Positions 33,639 to 42,394 are shown, numbered from the stretch's first letter. The stretch is 64,000 nt of DNA from Bradyrhizobium lablabi (GCF_900141755.1 NZ_LT670844.1:1054001-1118000); one strand, 5' to 3'. Notes: generated by a model not told the origin, from the sequence alone. Program-made: numbers and translations.

Positions 33639-35077
33639 TCGGCCGGCCCTCCGGCGCGAACCGGGGCCGCCCCGGGTCTCGGCATCGGTTCCCTCGCCTC
33701 GCCCGGCCTGGTCAGCGCTGTCATCATCAGATTGATGACAAGCAGGGACATCCCGATGTCCATGCTGATGCCAGAGAGAGTCCGAACTAGCCAATAGGCC
33801 TTCATCCGCACCACGGTGTCGACCCACTCGGTGCCATTCATCCACTCGAAGCCTTGCTGGAGACCGGCGGCGGTCAGCACCAGGCCCATGGTGGAAATGC
33901 CGACGGTGATCAGCCAGAATGACCAGTTACCGAGCGTGAATGACCACAGCTCGCGTCCCCATAGCCGCGGCCAAAGATAAATCAGACCACCCATTGCCCA
34001 GATCACGAACGTCCCGAACACCGTGAGGTGGGAATGCGAGATGACGAAATCCGAGAAATGGGTCGGCTGCTGGATCGAGCGCAAGGCCTCGACCGAGCCC
34101 TGGAAGCACCCCAACAGATACATGAGCGAGCCCGTGATCAGGAACTTCGCCGGGAGATTCTTCCCGAAACCGTCCCACCGGCCCTTCACGGTGCCGAAGA
34201 AGTTCACGAGCACCGTCCACACCGGAATGATCAACAGCATGGAGGTGACGATCGCCAGCGTCTCGGCCCAATCGGCGATTGGGCTGTAGAGATAATGATG
34301 GATGCCGACGAAGGGATAGAACAGCGCGAGGGACCAGAAGCCGACCAGCGAGAGCTTATGGGCGTAGAGCGGATTCTGCACGCTGAGCGGGAGGAAGTAA
34401 TAGATCAGCACATAGCCTGCCGGCGTGATCCACAGGCCGACGATGTAGTGAATGTAGAGACCGTGGAAGGCCGCGCTGTTGATGCCTGAAATCGTGTAGG
34501 GCAGGATGAAGCTGCCCAGAATGAAATTCATCGTCGTCCATATAAAGGCGGCGATGAGGTACCAGAGCGCGACATACAGCGCTGGCTCGAGGCGCTGCGC
34601 GATGGTTGCGATGAATTGCGCAGTTGCCGCGGCTACTACGAGCATTAACGGGATTTCGGCGAACAGCGGGAGCTCGCCAGCTTCGAGCCCGTGATTGTAG
34701 CCGAAAGGCAGCGAGATGAGCCCAGCTATGAGGGCGAGGCTCCACACCCATGCCAGCGCTACGCCCCACTCTCCCCAGACCACCCGAACGCCGCATAGGC
34801 GCGGCACCAAGTAATAGCATTCGCCAATGAACAGGGTCGAAAAAGCGCCGAAGATGACGCCGTTGACGTGGACCGGTCGGAGGCGGCCGAACGTCAGCCC
34901 TAGATTATTAGTGCCGAGGTAATCGGGATAATTGAAGAGGCCGGACAGCGCTACGCCGACCGAGGGGGTGACTATGAGCCAGAACATCCCCCAATAAAGC
35001 CACGTCAACACGACCCGCCGATCGACCAGCTCATCCAGGTCGATGCCGGTAAACCTGCCATGCAACGTTTCTGCCAT
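33635..35077 (-). CDS. ccoN: cbb3-type cytochrome oxidase catalytic subunit (CcoN-like)
   Basis: 480 residues from ATG 35077 (GGAGAGG upstream); a frame to 35110 adds only an Arg-rich lead. About 12 helices. Histidines: RPVHVNGVIFGAF (low-spin haem), FHGLYIHYIVGLW (CuB), the pair GIHHYLYSP (CuB), and VISHSHLTVFGTF (haems). The Tyr in LALFYPFVG aligns by eye with the cross-linked Tyr of cbb3. The segment LGCFQGSVEALRS has Gln where I recall FEGP in canonical CcoN. It reduces oxygen to water and pumps protons. It heads the oxidase part of the operon. Confidence 0.88.
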   Translation of the reverse strand: MAETLHGRFTGIDLDELVDRRVVLTWLYWGMFWLIVTPSVGVALSGLFNYPDYLGTNNLGLTFGRLRPVHVNGVIFGAFSTLFIGECYYLVPRLCGVRVVWGEWGVALAWVWSLALIAGLISLPFGYNHGLEAGELPLFAEIPLMLVVAAATAQFIATIAQRLEPALYVALWYLIAAFIWTTMNFILGSFILPYTISGINSAAFHGLYIHYIVGLWITPAGYVLIYYFLPLSVQNPLYAHKLSLVGFWSLALFYPFVGIHHYLYSPIADWAETLAIVTSMLLIIPVWTVLVNFFGTVKGRWDGFGKNLPAKFLITGSLMYLLGCFQGSVEALRSIQQPTHFSDFVISHSHLTVFGTFVIWAMGGLIYLWPRLWGRELWSFTLGNWSFWLITVGISTMGLVLTAAGLQQGFEWMNGTEWVDTVVRMKAYWLVRTLSGISMDIGMSLLVINLMMTALTRPGEAREPMPRPGAAPVRAGGPAE

Positions 35078-35235
35078 TGCACGCCCTCTCCGCCGTCGAC
35101 GCGGCCTCAAGCACCACTGCTGAAATCGATAGGACCTCTATTTCATCAAGGATCATCGCGCGGGCGGGCCTCGAGCGGCCCCGTCCGCGAAAGCTGGTAC
35201 TGGGACCTATCGCTCCGTGTCGCACAGGAACAGAA

Positions 35236-35706
35236 CTAATACTTGCCCGGGACCAACACCGAGCCGGTGTTCGACCAATAGATGTATGCTTCCAGGGCCT
35301 TCATCGCGTCCGAGTCAGAATCGATCTTCTCGCCCTGGTTGGGTTTCTCGATACACCAGTTGATCATGTCGCGAAGCGTCGCGAACTTGTTCATGCTGAC
35401 CTGAAACTTCGGGAACGCGTGCGGATGCGTGTCGGAGGCAAAGGGATGGCACATCGCGCAGGCCATCCCCGTGTTGGAGAGTATCACGTTCATCTGTTTC
35501 GCGGTCGTGGCATCGCCGTGGAACAAGAGGTCGCCCTTTTTGACCTGCTCCATGAAGGCTTCCTCGTAAGCTTGCAACTGTTGGGGTGTTACCGGGTCCT
35601 TATTCGCATTGGCAGGGCCGACGAGAACCGCAATCGCAGCCAGCAGGCCAACGAGCGAAGCGATGCAAAGAGCGAACAGGAATGTCGTTCTGGTTGTCAT
35701 GGCCAT
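35236..35706 (-). CDS. Secreted monohaem cytochrome c, SoxA-like in part
   Basis: 156 residues. A signal peptide/anchor (TTFLFALCIASLVGLLAAIA...VGPANA) precedes one haem site, NTGMACAMCHPFASDTHPHA with C83, C86 and H87. The following KFQVSMNKFATLRDMINWCI and EKPNQGEK resembles periplasmic cytochromes linked to sulfur oxidation (SoxA-like C-terminal pattern), but the length and single haem do not fit a full SoxA. Periplasmic electron carrier. It lies five bases after the metallophosphoesterase stop and 158 bases before ccoN, so it probably donates electrons to the oxidase. Confidence 0.78.
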   Translation of the reverse strand: MAMTTRTTFLFALCIASLVGLLAAIAVLVGPANANKDPVTPQQLQAYEEAFMEQVKKGDLLFHGDATTAKQMNVILSNTGMACAMCHPFASDTHPHAFPKFQVSMNKFATLRDMINWCIEKPNQGEKIDSDSDAMKALEAYIYWSNTGSVLVPGKY

Positions 35707-35711
35707 CCTCC

Positions 35712-36842
35712 CTAGTACGGCCCGATCTGGTCGGCGACCCGCGGCCGCAGGATCTCAGGCTGACTCAGCGAGGAGTCCGGCGCCGACTGAACGAAGACCT
35801 GCTTACGGCCCCACATGATGTACTCGTTCTCGATCCGATCATTGTTCATGCTGATCTCGCTCCGGCCGACGCCGTCGTAGAAATCGCCGGGGTCGGCGCG
35901 GATCATCGGCTTGGTGAGCTTGGGCACTCCTTCCGGGGCATAGGGCCAAGGCCAGGAGGTCGCCAGCATGCCGATCGAGCGCATGGTCCCGATCTCGTTA
36001 TAGAGCACCTGATGGACGTGACCATGGATGTTGGTGACCTTGGTATAAGGCTTCAGCACGTCATTGACTTCGCGCCAGTCACGCACCCAGAAGTTCCAAG
36101 GCGGGTAGTACTCGTAGAGCGGATTATGGCTGAAGATAACGACCGGCCTGGATTTATCCCAATCGGCGAGGATCTTCTGCAGCCAGTCGAGTTGGTCGCG
36201 GCCCACGCCGGCCCACGGGCCGGCGACGCTGCCGTCGAGGGTCGCCATGTGGCCCATGCGCTCCTCGGGAGTCATCTTCCTCACCGTCCAGTAGTCCGGG
36301 CCGCGACTGACCGTGTCGAGCCCGACAAAGCGCACACCCTTGTGATCGAACGTCCAGTTGGGCTGGCCGAAGAGCTCCCCCCACTTCTTTCCCATGTCCA
36401 AATACCAGTCGTGCTCGCCCGGGATGAAGACCTTCCGAATCTTTATCTCTTTGAGGAGCTCATTGCCGAGCACGAGTTCCTCGATTTTTCCGAGCTGGGC
36501 CAAGTCGCCGCCGAAGATCATGAAGTCGGCAGGCGGGCTCATGGCCTGGACCTCGTTTGCTGCGCGCACCACCTTTTCGACGAAGCGCGTGTTGAGAGAC
36601 CTCGGATAGAGATGGGTGTCGGAAACCCAGGCAAACTTGAACGGCTGCTCGGCAGCGTGGGCGACGTCGATGGTGTTGAGCAGCGGCCACCAGGCGAAAG
36701 TCTGAGCGACTGTAGCCGCACCCGTCAAACATGATTTGTGGATGAAAGTGCGCCGAGTAATCCGGAGCGAGGGGTCGGGACGAACCCCGGGCCGTTGGAG
36801 CACCGCGACCATCTCACGTCGTTCACGATCAAGCTCAGACAT
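35712..36842 (-). CDS. Tat-exported calcineurin-like metallophosphoesterase
   Basis: 376 residues. A twin-arginine signal (RITRRTFIHKSCLTGAA, RR at 30-31, cleavage near VAHAAE at 64) precedes a metallophosphoesterase domain: SDTH (D75, H77), GGDLAQ (111-116), GEHD in place of the usual GNHD (142-145), FSHNPLYEYY, and GHVHQVLYNE. These bind two metals. SoxB has the same fold and is Tat-exported, but is about 570 residues with a 5'-nucleotidase domain not present here. Location in a respiratory and sulfur island suggests a thiosulfohydrolase-like or unrelated phosphatase role; both are speculation. Confidence 0.82.
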   Translation of the reverse strand: MSELDRERREMVAVLQRPGVRPDPSLRITRRTFIHKSCLTGAATVAQTFAWWPLLNTIDVAHAAEQPFKFAWVSDTHLYPRSLNTRFVEKVVRAANEVQAMSPPADFMIFGGDLAQLGKIEELVLGNELLKEIKIRKVFIPGEHDWYLDMGKKWGELFGQPNWTFDHKGVRFVGLDTVSRGPDYWTVRKMTPEERMGHMATLDGSVAGPWAGVGRDQLDWLQKILADWDKSRPVVIFSHNPLYEYYPPWNFWVRDWREVNDVLKPYTKVTNIHGHVHQVLYNEIGTMRSIGMLATSWPWPYAPEGVPKLTKPMIRADPGDFYDGVGRSEISMNNDRIENEYIMWGRKQVFVQSAPDSSLSQPEILRPRVADQIGPY

Positions 36843-36960
36843 GGGGCATCTCCTCTCGACGGATCGCTTGCTTTTTATGGATCTCTCTACCGCTTTATGG
36901 GACCTCGCAGATTTCTCGGACGTTGCATAAGAAGGCGACCTGCCGGCTTGGCCAAGTCGC

Positions 36961-37683
36961 CTATTGCTTCTTCAATTCGATGGTCAGATTCGTGGGCTTG
37001 CCTGCCGTAACAGTTACGGGTTGCTGAATGGGGCCGGTGAAGGATTGGATCGCTACCAGGGTGAAGTTCCCGGGCGGCACGTCGGTGATGCTGAACTTGC
37101 CATCGGCGCCGGTGATCGCGTAGTAGGGGTTGTCGACGACATAAATCCAACCTTCCATCCAGCCGTGCGCGTCGCAGTCGATACGCACAATGCCTGCTCG
37201 CGTCAGCTCCGTGGGAATTCGCTGCCCCTGGTTCGGCAACGCCATGTTGAAGGCGGTGCGCTTCCCGTAATAGCCGTGGGTGTTGTGCAGTATCGGGTCG
37301 TCGTTGACGACGTCCAGGGGACCCGCGCGGATCACCTGAACCTCAGGCTCGAAACGGCATTTGCGATTGTCGAGTTCGGGCGTCTTACCAGCTGCCGGCC
37401 ATGCTTTTCCCTTGGCCACCTCGACCAGGTACACGACCGCGTTCTTGACGCTCTTGTCGGGCCCAACCTCGATCAGCGGCTCCTCGCGGATGCCGCCACA
37501 CACCTCGACATCCTTGTTCGGGATGACCTTCCGCGTCGGCACCACGTCGTTAAAGACGACTTTGCCGACGATCGTTCCGCCGCCCGTGACCGGGCCCGCT
37601 TCGTAGGCGCGCGCGGGTACAGCAATTGTCGCCGCGAAGACGAACGCGAACAACCCGCTGATGATCATTTTAAAGATTTTCAT
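36961..37683 (-). CDS. Secreted cupredoxin-like protein with a regulatory beta domain
   Basis: 240 residues from ATG 37683 (six G's 9 bases upstream; GTG 37692 is possible). A signal peptide ends near VPARAYE. The middle has possible type-1 copper ligands: H133/H136 in ILHNTHGYYG, and C170, H173, M176 in DCDAHGWMEG, the C-x2-H-x2-M spacing of blue copper proteins. After it, YYAITGADGKFSITDVPPGN is a carboxypeptidase-regulatory-like beta domain. Probably a periplasmic copper electron carrier or copper store for the oxidase. First gene of the leftward operon, divergent from the SCO gene across 204 bases. Confidence 0.75.
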   Translation of the reverse strand: MKIFKMIISGLFAFVFAATIAVPARAYEAGPVTGGGTIVGKVVFNDVVPTRKVIPNKDVEVCGGIREEPLIEVGPDKSVKNAVVYLVEVAKGKAWPAAGKTPELDNRKCRFEPEVQVIRAGPLDVVNDDPILHNTHGYYGKRTAFNMALPNQGQRIPTELTRAGIVRIDCDAHGWMEGWIYVVDNPYYAITGADGKFSITDVPPGNFTLVAIQSFTGPIQQPVTVTAGKPTNLTIELKKQ

Positions 37684-37887
37684 CAACGGCACCCCCCTTC
37701 GAAAATTTCATGGCGAGAATCCGATGCTGGGTAATTCGAACACGAATTTGACGGAAACAAAAATCAGCAATTCTTAAGTGAGCAATAAGAGCAACAGCGC
37801 TTCTTAACCTGCCGATAAGCAAACATAATAGCGCCGCGGTGCCAAACTCGCTAAGTTAGCAGGCGAAATGGTGCGGAGATTGCTCAG

Positions 37888-38505
37888 TTGCGGACCCTTT
37901 CCAGCATCGTTCTCTCGGCAGCACTGATCATGTGCCAACTGTCGGCAACGCAGGCTGCCACGCCGTCCGTGACGGTCGGCGGCAGTTTCGTGCTCACGGC
38001 ACCCGACGGCACAGCGGTCACCGATCAGACCTACCGTGGCAAGTGGCTGTTGGTCTATTTCGGGTACACCTCCTGTCCCAACACCTGCCCGACGGCTCTT
38101 CTCGAAATCGCCAAAGCCCTCGAGACGCTCGGCCCCGGCGCCGCCGAATTACAACCAATCTTCATCACCGTCGATCCGCAGCGTGACACGCTCGAAGTGA
38201 TCGCGGAATACACCCAATCTTTCGATCCACGGATCATCGGTCTCGTCGGCAATTCGCAGCAGACCGCCGCGGTCGCCAAGGAATACGGAGCCTATTACGT
38301 CCGCCACAACACGGGACCTGGCGCCGAGGACTACGTCATCGACCACAGTTCCTATCTCTACCTGATGGACCCCAGCGGGCAATTCGTGCGCGCCTTCGAT
38401 GCCGACACGCCAGGTGAAAGCATTGGCGATGCGCTGCGCCAACTCATGGCGCGATCTCGCGAACGAGAAAGCCATTCGGGTCTCGCGGGGCAGATGAGGA
38501 GATAA
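37888..38505 (+). CDS. SCO1/SenC-type copper chaperone
   Basis: 205 residues from TTG 37888 (GGAG about 9 bases upstream). After a signal sequence (IVLSAALIMCQLSATQAAT) comes the thioredoxin-fold SCO domain: VYFGYTSCPNTCPTALLEIA with the CxxxC copper ligands, FITVDPQRDT, and VIDHSSYLYLMD with the third ligand His. SCO proteins deliver copper to the CuA or CuB site of oxidases, or act as thiol reductases. Divergent from the cupredoxin/oxidase operon, so copper delivery to the CcoN-like subunit is likely. It lies 70 bases ahead of the ALA synthase. Confidence 0.88.
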   Translation: MRTLSSIVLSAALIMCQLSATQAATPSVTVGGSFVLTAPDGTAVTDQTYRGKWLLVYFGYTSCPNTCPTALLEIAKALETLGPGAAELQPIFITVDPQRDTLEVIAEYTQSFDPRIIGLVGNSQQTAAVAKEYGAYYVRHNTGPGAEDYVIDHSSYLYLMDPSGQFVRAFDADTPGESIGDALRQLMARSRERESHSGLAGQMRR

Positions 38506-38575
38506 CGACGAGTCGTAACAAAGGTCGTTGCGGGGACTATTCGACAGCGGCCACGGCCCCGGAGGAGGCCGAGGC

Positions 38576-39805
38576 ATGAACTACGATGGCTTTTTTTCCG
38601 ACGCGATTTCGCGGCTGTGGGATGAGCGGCGCTACCGTGTTTTTGCGGACCTCGAGCGCGTTGCGGGCCGATTTCCCCGAGCGATCTGGCACTCCCCGCA
38701 GGGTCCGCGTGATATCGTGATCTGGTGCTCCAACGACTACCTCGGCATGGGCCAGCATCCGAATGTCATCGACGCCATGGTCGAGACCGCGACCAGAACG
38801 GGTACGGGTGCCGGCGGGACGCGAAACATTTCCGGCACGAATCATCCGTTGGTCGAACTCGAGCGGGAGCTCGCGGATCTACACGCCAAGGAGGCGGCGC
38901 TGGTCTTCACGTCGGGCTACGTCTCGAACGACACCGGCATCTCGACCATCGCAAGGCTGATCCCGAACTGCCTGATCCTATCGGACGCCATGAACCACAA
39001 CTCGATGATCGAGGGCATCCGGCATGCGGGAAGCGAGAGGAAAATCTGGCGGCACAACGATGTCGATCATCTCGAGACATTGTTGCAGGCCGTCCGGCCG
39101 GACCGGCCGAAGTTGATCATTTTCGAGAGCCTTTATTCGATGGACGGTGACGTGGCCCCGATCCGTCGCATCTGCGACCTTTCCGAGCGATACGGCGCCA
39201 TGACCTATCTCGATGAGGTCCATGCGGTCGGGATGTACGGCCCGCGGGGCGCCGGAATCGCTGCGCGCGACGGCGTCATGGACCGGATCGACGTGATCGA
39301 AGGCACCCTCGCCAAGGCCTTCGGGTGCCTCGGGGGCTACATCGCCGGAAGCGCGCCGCTCATCGATGCTGTTCGCTCGTACGCCCCGGGCTTTATCTTC
39401 ACCACGGCGTTGCCACCGGCGATCTGCGCCGCCGCCACTGCGGCAATCCGCCACCTCAAGTCCTCGCAGTGGGAGCGCGAACGACATCAGCACCGTGCTG
39501 CCCGGGTGAAGAGCGTGCTGAGCGCGGCGTCGCTTCCGATCATGCCGAGCGATACTCACATTGTACCGGTGGTCGTCGGCGATCCGAAGAGATGCAAGGC
39601 CGCGAGCGACCTTTTGCTCAGCGAGCATCGCATCTATATCCAGCCGATCAATTATCCGACCGTGCCAAAAGGAACGGAGCGCCTGCGCATCACGCCGACG
39701 CCCTGCCACGACGACGTCATGATCGATCAGCTCGCCGAGGCGCTCCTCGACGTTTGGGACCGGCTCGAGCTGACGCTCAAGGACGGAGCAATCGCGGGAG
39801 AATGA
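38576..39805 (+). CDS. hemA: 5-aminolevulinate synthase
   Basis: 409 residues from ATG 38576 with a strong GGAGGAGG 7 bases upstream. PLP enzyme of the alpha-oxoamine synthase family: [45 protein letters not shown], and [20 protein letters not shown] with the PLP lysine in [14 protein letters not shown] and length separate ALAS from KBL and BioF. It condenses glycine with succinyl-CoA, the first step of haem synthesis in Alphaproteobacteria. Placed in a cytochrome island, it is probably an extra copy that boosts haem supply when these cytochromes are made (inference). Confidence 0.92.
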   Translation: MNYDGFFSDAISRLWDERRYRVFADLERVAGRFPRAIWHSPQGPRDIVIWCSNDYLGMGQHPNVIDAMVETATRTGTGAGGTRNISGTNHPLVELERELADLHAKEAALVFTSGYVSNDTGISTIARLIPNCLILSDAMNHNSMIEGIRHAGSERKIWRHNDVDHLETLLQAVRPDRPKLIIFESLYSMDGDVAPIRRICDLSERYGAMTYLDEVHAVGMYGPRGAGIAARDGVMDRIDVIEGTLAKAFGCLGGYIAGSAPLIDAVRSYAPGFIFTTALPPAICAAATAAIRHLKSSQWERERHQHRAARVKSVLSAASLPIMPSDTHIVPVVVGDPKRCKAASDLLLSEHRIYIQPINYPTVPKGTERLRITPTPCHDDVMIDQLAEALLDVWDRLELTLKDGAIAGE

Positions 39806-39810
39806 CGGCT

Positions 39811-39832
39811 GTCCCCCGCACCGAAGGGGGAC
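39811..39832. terminator. Hairpin between convergent hemA and fccB
   Basis: GTCCCCC, loop gcaccgaa, GGGGGAC: a 7-bp GC stem 5 bases after the hemA stop. There is no T-run, so it may be a weak or bidirectional terminator or mRNA 3'-end stabiliser. Confidence 0.45.
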
Positions 39833-39904
39833 TGCGAGCCGGCGGCTCAATTCAATCGTCCTTGCGCTTGAGCCGCGCCGCGCGCTCGTCTGAGCCAGAG
39901 ATCA

Positions 39905-41173
39905 TCAGCCGAACACATCCTTGGTGAATGCGGCATACCAGCCGTCCGCCTCGCGCACCAAGCGTCGGCGAGTCTCGGCGTCCTCACCCACTTTGCTCAG
40001 GAAGAAGTCGCTGATCTTGATCGCACCGGTTGCGGCCTGATAGCCGATGGCGCTGCTCATTGCATCATCGGGGGCGACGATCGTGAAGCATGCGTTGAAC
40101 AAGTGAGGCGGAAAGCGCTCCGATCCGGTGAGTGAAGCAGCGATGGCGAAGGCGCATACCTTGGCCTGACTATTGGACGCAAAGGCCGATTTTGACATCT
40201 CGCCGGCGCTGGCCGCATCGCCTACGACGTGGATCCCCGGCTGCAGCTTCGACTCGAACGTCATTGGATCGATCGGACACCAACCCGACTGATCCGCGAG
40301 GCCCGCGTCCTGCGCCAGTTGGCCGGCCATTTGTGGCGGGATGACATTCGCAACGGCGGCTCTGAAAGTGTCACCCGCCGTTTTGACCGATCGGCCCTTC
40401 ACGTCGACTGCCTTGATCCCGCCGGTGAATTGGGCCGGTAGCCACTCGATCATTCCCGGATAGTGGCGGCTCCACGCGTCCTGGAAGAGTTCCTGTCCGA
40501 AGAAATTGTCCTTCGCGTCGAGGATCAGGATTTTCGCCCGCGGCTTGTATTGCTTGAAATAATAAGCGACCAACGAAGCGCGTTCGTAGGGGCCGGGCGG
40601 ACAGCGGAACGGGTTGGGTGGAGCAACGAGCACAAAAACACCACCATCCTCCATGCTTTCCAGTTGCTGTCGCAGCAGCATGGTCTGCGGCCCGGCCGTC
40701 CAGGCGTGCGGGAGGGTTTGCGTTGCGGCCTCGTCGTACCCCTCGATCGCGCCGTATTTGAAGGCGATGCCTGGAGCGACGACGAGGCGGTCGTATGGCA
40801 GCCTGGCGCCGCTTTCAAGTCCGACAGTCTTTGCCACCGGATCGATAATCGCCGCCGAATCATGGACGATGCTGATGCCATATCGCTGCGCGAGCCCCTC
40901 ATAGCCATGAATGAGCGACTCGAACGAGCGAAGTCCAGCGAGATAAAGGCTGCTGAAGAAGCAGGTCGTATAATGCTGTTTGGGCTCAATTAGTGTCACG
41001 TCGACCGTTGCGGTGCTCATGGCCAAGTACTTGGCAACCGTCGCACCGCCGACGCCGCCGCCGATCACGACGATTCGCGCCTTGGCCTGGCCGGTCACGG
41101 CGCGCGGGGTAAGCGCCGTGAGGCAGGTCGCCCCCGCAATGCAGCCGAATTCGCGACGCGTCCAGCAGTTCAT
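39905..41173 (-). CDS. fccB: Flavocytochrome c sulfide dehydrogenase, flavoprotein subunit
   Basis: 422 residues. A Tat-like start (WTRREFGCIAGATCLTALTP) is followed by the FAD motif IVVIGGGVGGATVAKYLA. The two redox cysteines of FCSD are present: one in NPFRCPPGPYERASLVAYYF, the other in SGWCPIDPMTFES. GIHVVGDAASAGEMSKSAFA is the second FAD segment, and the FCSD C-terminal domain (YAAFTKDVFG end) is complete. It oxidises sulfide in the periplasm and passes electrons to its cytochrome subunit, encoded just upstream with a 4-base overlap (41170-41173). Confidence 0.9.
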   Translation of the reverse strand: MNCWTRREFGCIAGATCLTALTPRAVTGQAKARIVVIGGGVGGATVAKYLAMSTATVDVTLIEPKQHYTTCFFSSLYLAGLRSFESLIHGYEGLAQRYGISIVHDSAAIIDPVAKTVGLESGARLPYDRLVVAPGIAFKYGAIEGYDEAATQTLPHAWTAGPQTMLLRQQLESMEDGGVFVLVAPPNPFRCPPGPYERASLVAYYFKQYKPRAKILILDAKDNFFGQELFQDAWSRHYPGMIEWLPAQFTGGIKAVDVKGRSVKTAGDTFRAAVANVIPPQMAGQLAQDAGLADQSGWCPIDPMTFESKLQPGIHVVGDAASAGEMSKSAFASNSQAKVCAFAIAASLTGSERFPPHLFNACFTIVAPDDAMSSAIGYQAATGAIKISDFFLSKVGEDAETRRRLVREADGWYAAFTKDVFG

Positions 41174-41529
41174 GGTCGCTCGGTTTCCTTTCGTTGCGCG
41201 GCGAGATAGTGGACCACGGTCGCAATCTCCTCGCTACTGAGCGAAAGGGCGACGGTGTGCATGATCGAACGCTCGCCCGACTTGAAGGCCTGCAATGCGC
41301 CAGCAAGTTTCCCCTCGTCCAGCCCAATGATCGACGGAATCCCAATGTCACGGCCGTCAAGGCGATGGCATGCGGCGCAAGTCGCGGCGAGCTGGGCGCC
41401 TCGATTGTTGTCTGCCGCCAAGCTCTCATGGGCGATGAGAAAGACCGGGGTTGCGCAAATACAAATCTGGAGCGCAATGAACGCGCGCGCACCCGGCGCG
41501 TTTCCGTCGCAACGACATTTTGCACTCAT
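41170..41529 (-). CDS. fccA: Monohaem cytochrome c subunit of sulfide dehydrogenase
   Basis: 119 residues. A signal sequence (FIALQICICATPVFLIAHES) is followed by one haem motif, AATCAACHRLDGRDIGIPSI, and a C-terminal YLAAQRK helix. SoxE/FccA-like small cytochrome. Its stop overlaps the fccB start, as expected for subunits of one complex. The N-terminal MSAKCRCDGNAPGARA before the signal is unusual; a later start is possible. Confidence 0.85.
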   Translation of the reverse strand: MSAKCRCDGNAPGARAFIALQICICATPVFLIAHESLAADNNRGAQLAATCAACHRLDGRDIGIPSIIGLDEGKLAGALQAFKSGERSIMHTVALSLSSEEIATVVHYLAAQRKETERP

Positions 41530-41584
41530 GCGGCCTGCCTCTCGGCATCAAAAGGAGCAGCAGAAATCACAGGCGGCGCCGGCA

Positions 41585-41911
41585 TCAACTGACCACAAGA
41601 TTGTGCGCCAACCAATATCCGGCGCCGCCGTCTTCTTCCCATATGAATTCGAGCCGACCGCTCTCCGTCGCCCGCAAGTAAAATTCGACATAGGGGTTGG
41701 CGGCGACCGCTTCGTGGAAATCGACCTTGAACACCACGACGTCGTTGTAGCGGCAGGCGAACTTATTGATGATCTTGCGCGGGATGACGTTGCCTTGGTC
41801 ATCATGCCGCAGGCCAGTCTCCATCTGGTGGCTTATCAGGGCTTTGACCTGAAGGATTTCACCCTTCGCCGCAGCGCTTGGCACTTGCACACGCGGTACC
41901 GGAGTAAACAT
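41585..41911 (-). CDS. soxZ: Sulfur carrier complex subunit SoxZ
   Basis: 108 residues, the usual length. SoxZ features: PRVQVPSAAAKGEILQVKAL, ISHQMETGLRHDDQGNVIPR, ANPYVEFYLRATESGRLEFI and WEEDGG. It is a cytoplasmically folded partner exported together with SoxY by the Tat signal of SoxY. It forms the heterodimer on which sulfur intermediates are carried. 21 bases separate it from soxY and 55 from fccA. Confidence 0.92.
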   Translation of the reverse strand: MFTPVPRVQVPSAAAKGEILQVKALISHQMETGLRHDDQGNVIPRKIINKFACRYNDVVVFKVDFHEAVAANPYVEFYLRATESGRLEFIWEEDGGAGYWLAHNLVVS

Positions 41912-41932
41912 TCTCCGCCTCCTGCCAGGATG

Positions 41933-42394
41933 TCAGATGCAGCCGTTGGTGGCGACCTCAACCCACGCCTTGGCCGTCAGCAGCGCGCCGTCGTTCATTT
42001 CGGCTACTGCCACGATATATTGCGGTTCGGCGATGCGAATGCGCGTCGACACGCGGGGTTCACTGCGCCGAGGGGGGAAATAAAAGGTCGCGACGTCGAT
42101 GATCGGGTTCCGCGGCGCCAGCACGCGGACATACCTCACGTAGTCGGTTTCAGTCATTGGGCTGTCGATGTCGAGCGCCAAGGGCACGCTATAGCCATTC
42201 GGAAACACCGGCGGCATCGCCAGGTGAACGCGATCCGATTCTGTGGGAATTTTTCCCGTCAACTGCTGGATCAGCTTCACGCCATCGTCGATCGCGAGCG
42301 CGCTCGGCAGCGAGACGAGGCTGGCACCCCCCACACAGGTGGCCGTCAACAAGGCACGGCGCGTCAAACTTATCGTCGCGGTGTTTTCAACCAT
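41933..42394 (-). CDS. soxY: Sulfur carrier protein SoxY with atypical C-terminus
   Basis: 153 residues. A Tat signal (SLTRRALLTATCVGGASLVS, cleavage near ALAID) precedes the SoxY fold: NGYSVPLALDIDSPMTETDY and VRVLAPRNPIIDVATFYFPP. SoxY normally ends in a flexible GGCGG arm whose Cys carries the sulfur substrate. Here the end is EVATNGCI, so the Cys (152) remains as the penultimate residue but most glycines are lost. Divergent from groEL. SoxAX, SoxB and SoxCD are not in the window. Confidence 0.88.
   Translation of the reverse strand: MVENTATISLTRRALLTATCVGGASLVSLPSALAIDDGVKLIQQLTGKIPTESDRVHLAMPPVFPNGYSVPLALDIDSPMTETDYVRYVRVLAPRNPIIDVATFYFPPRRSEPRVSTRIRIAEPQYIVAVAEMNDGALLTAKAWVEVATNGCI

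Noticed and set aside
35712..36842. Metallophosphoesterase as SoxB
   Set aside because: Same fold and Tat export, but at 376 residues it lacks the C-terminal 5'-nucleotidase domain of SoxB and shows a different motif set.
35078..37887. FixK/FNR boxes controlling the oxidase operon
   Set aside because: I looked for TTGAT-N4-ATCAA and TTGC-N6-GCAA in the gaps before ccoN, the cupredoxin and SCO genes and found none convincing.
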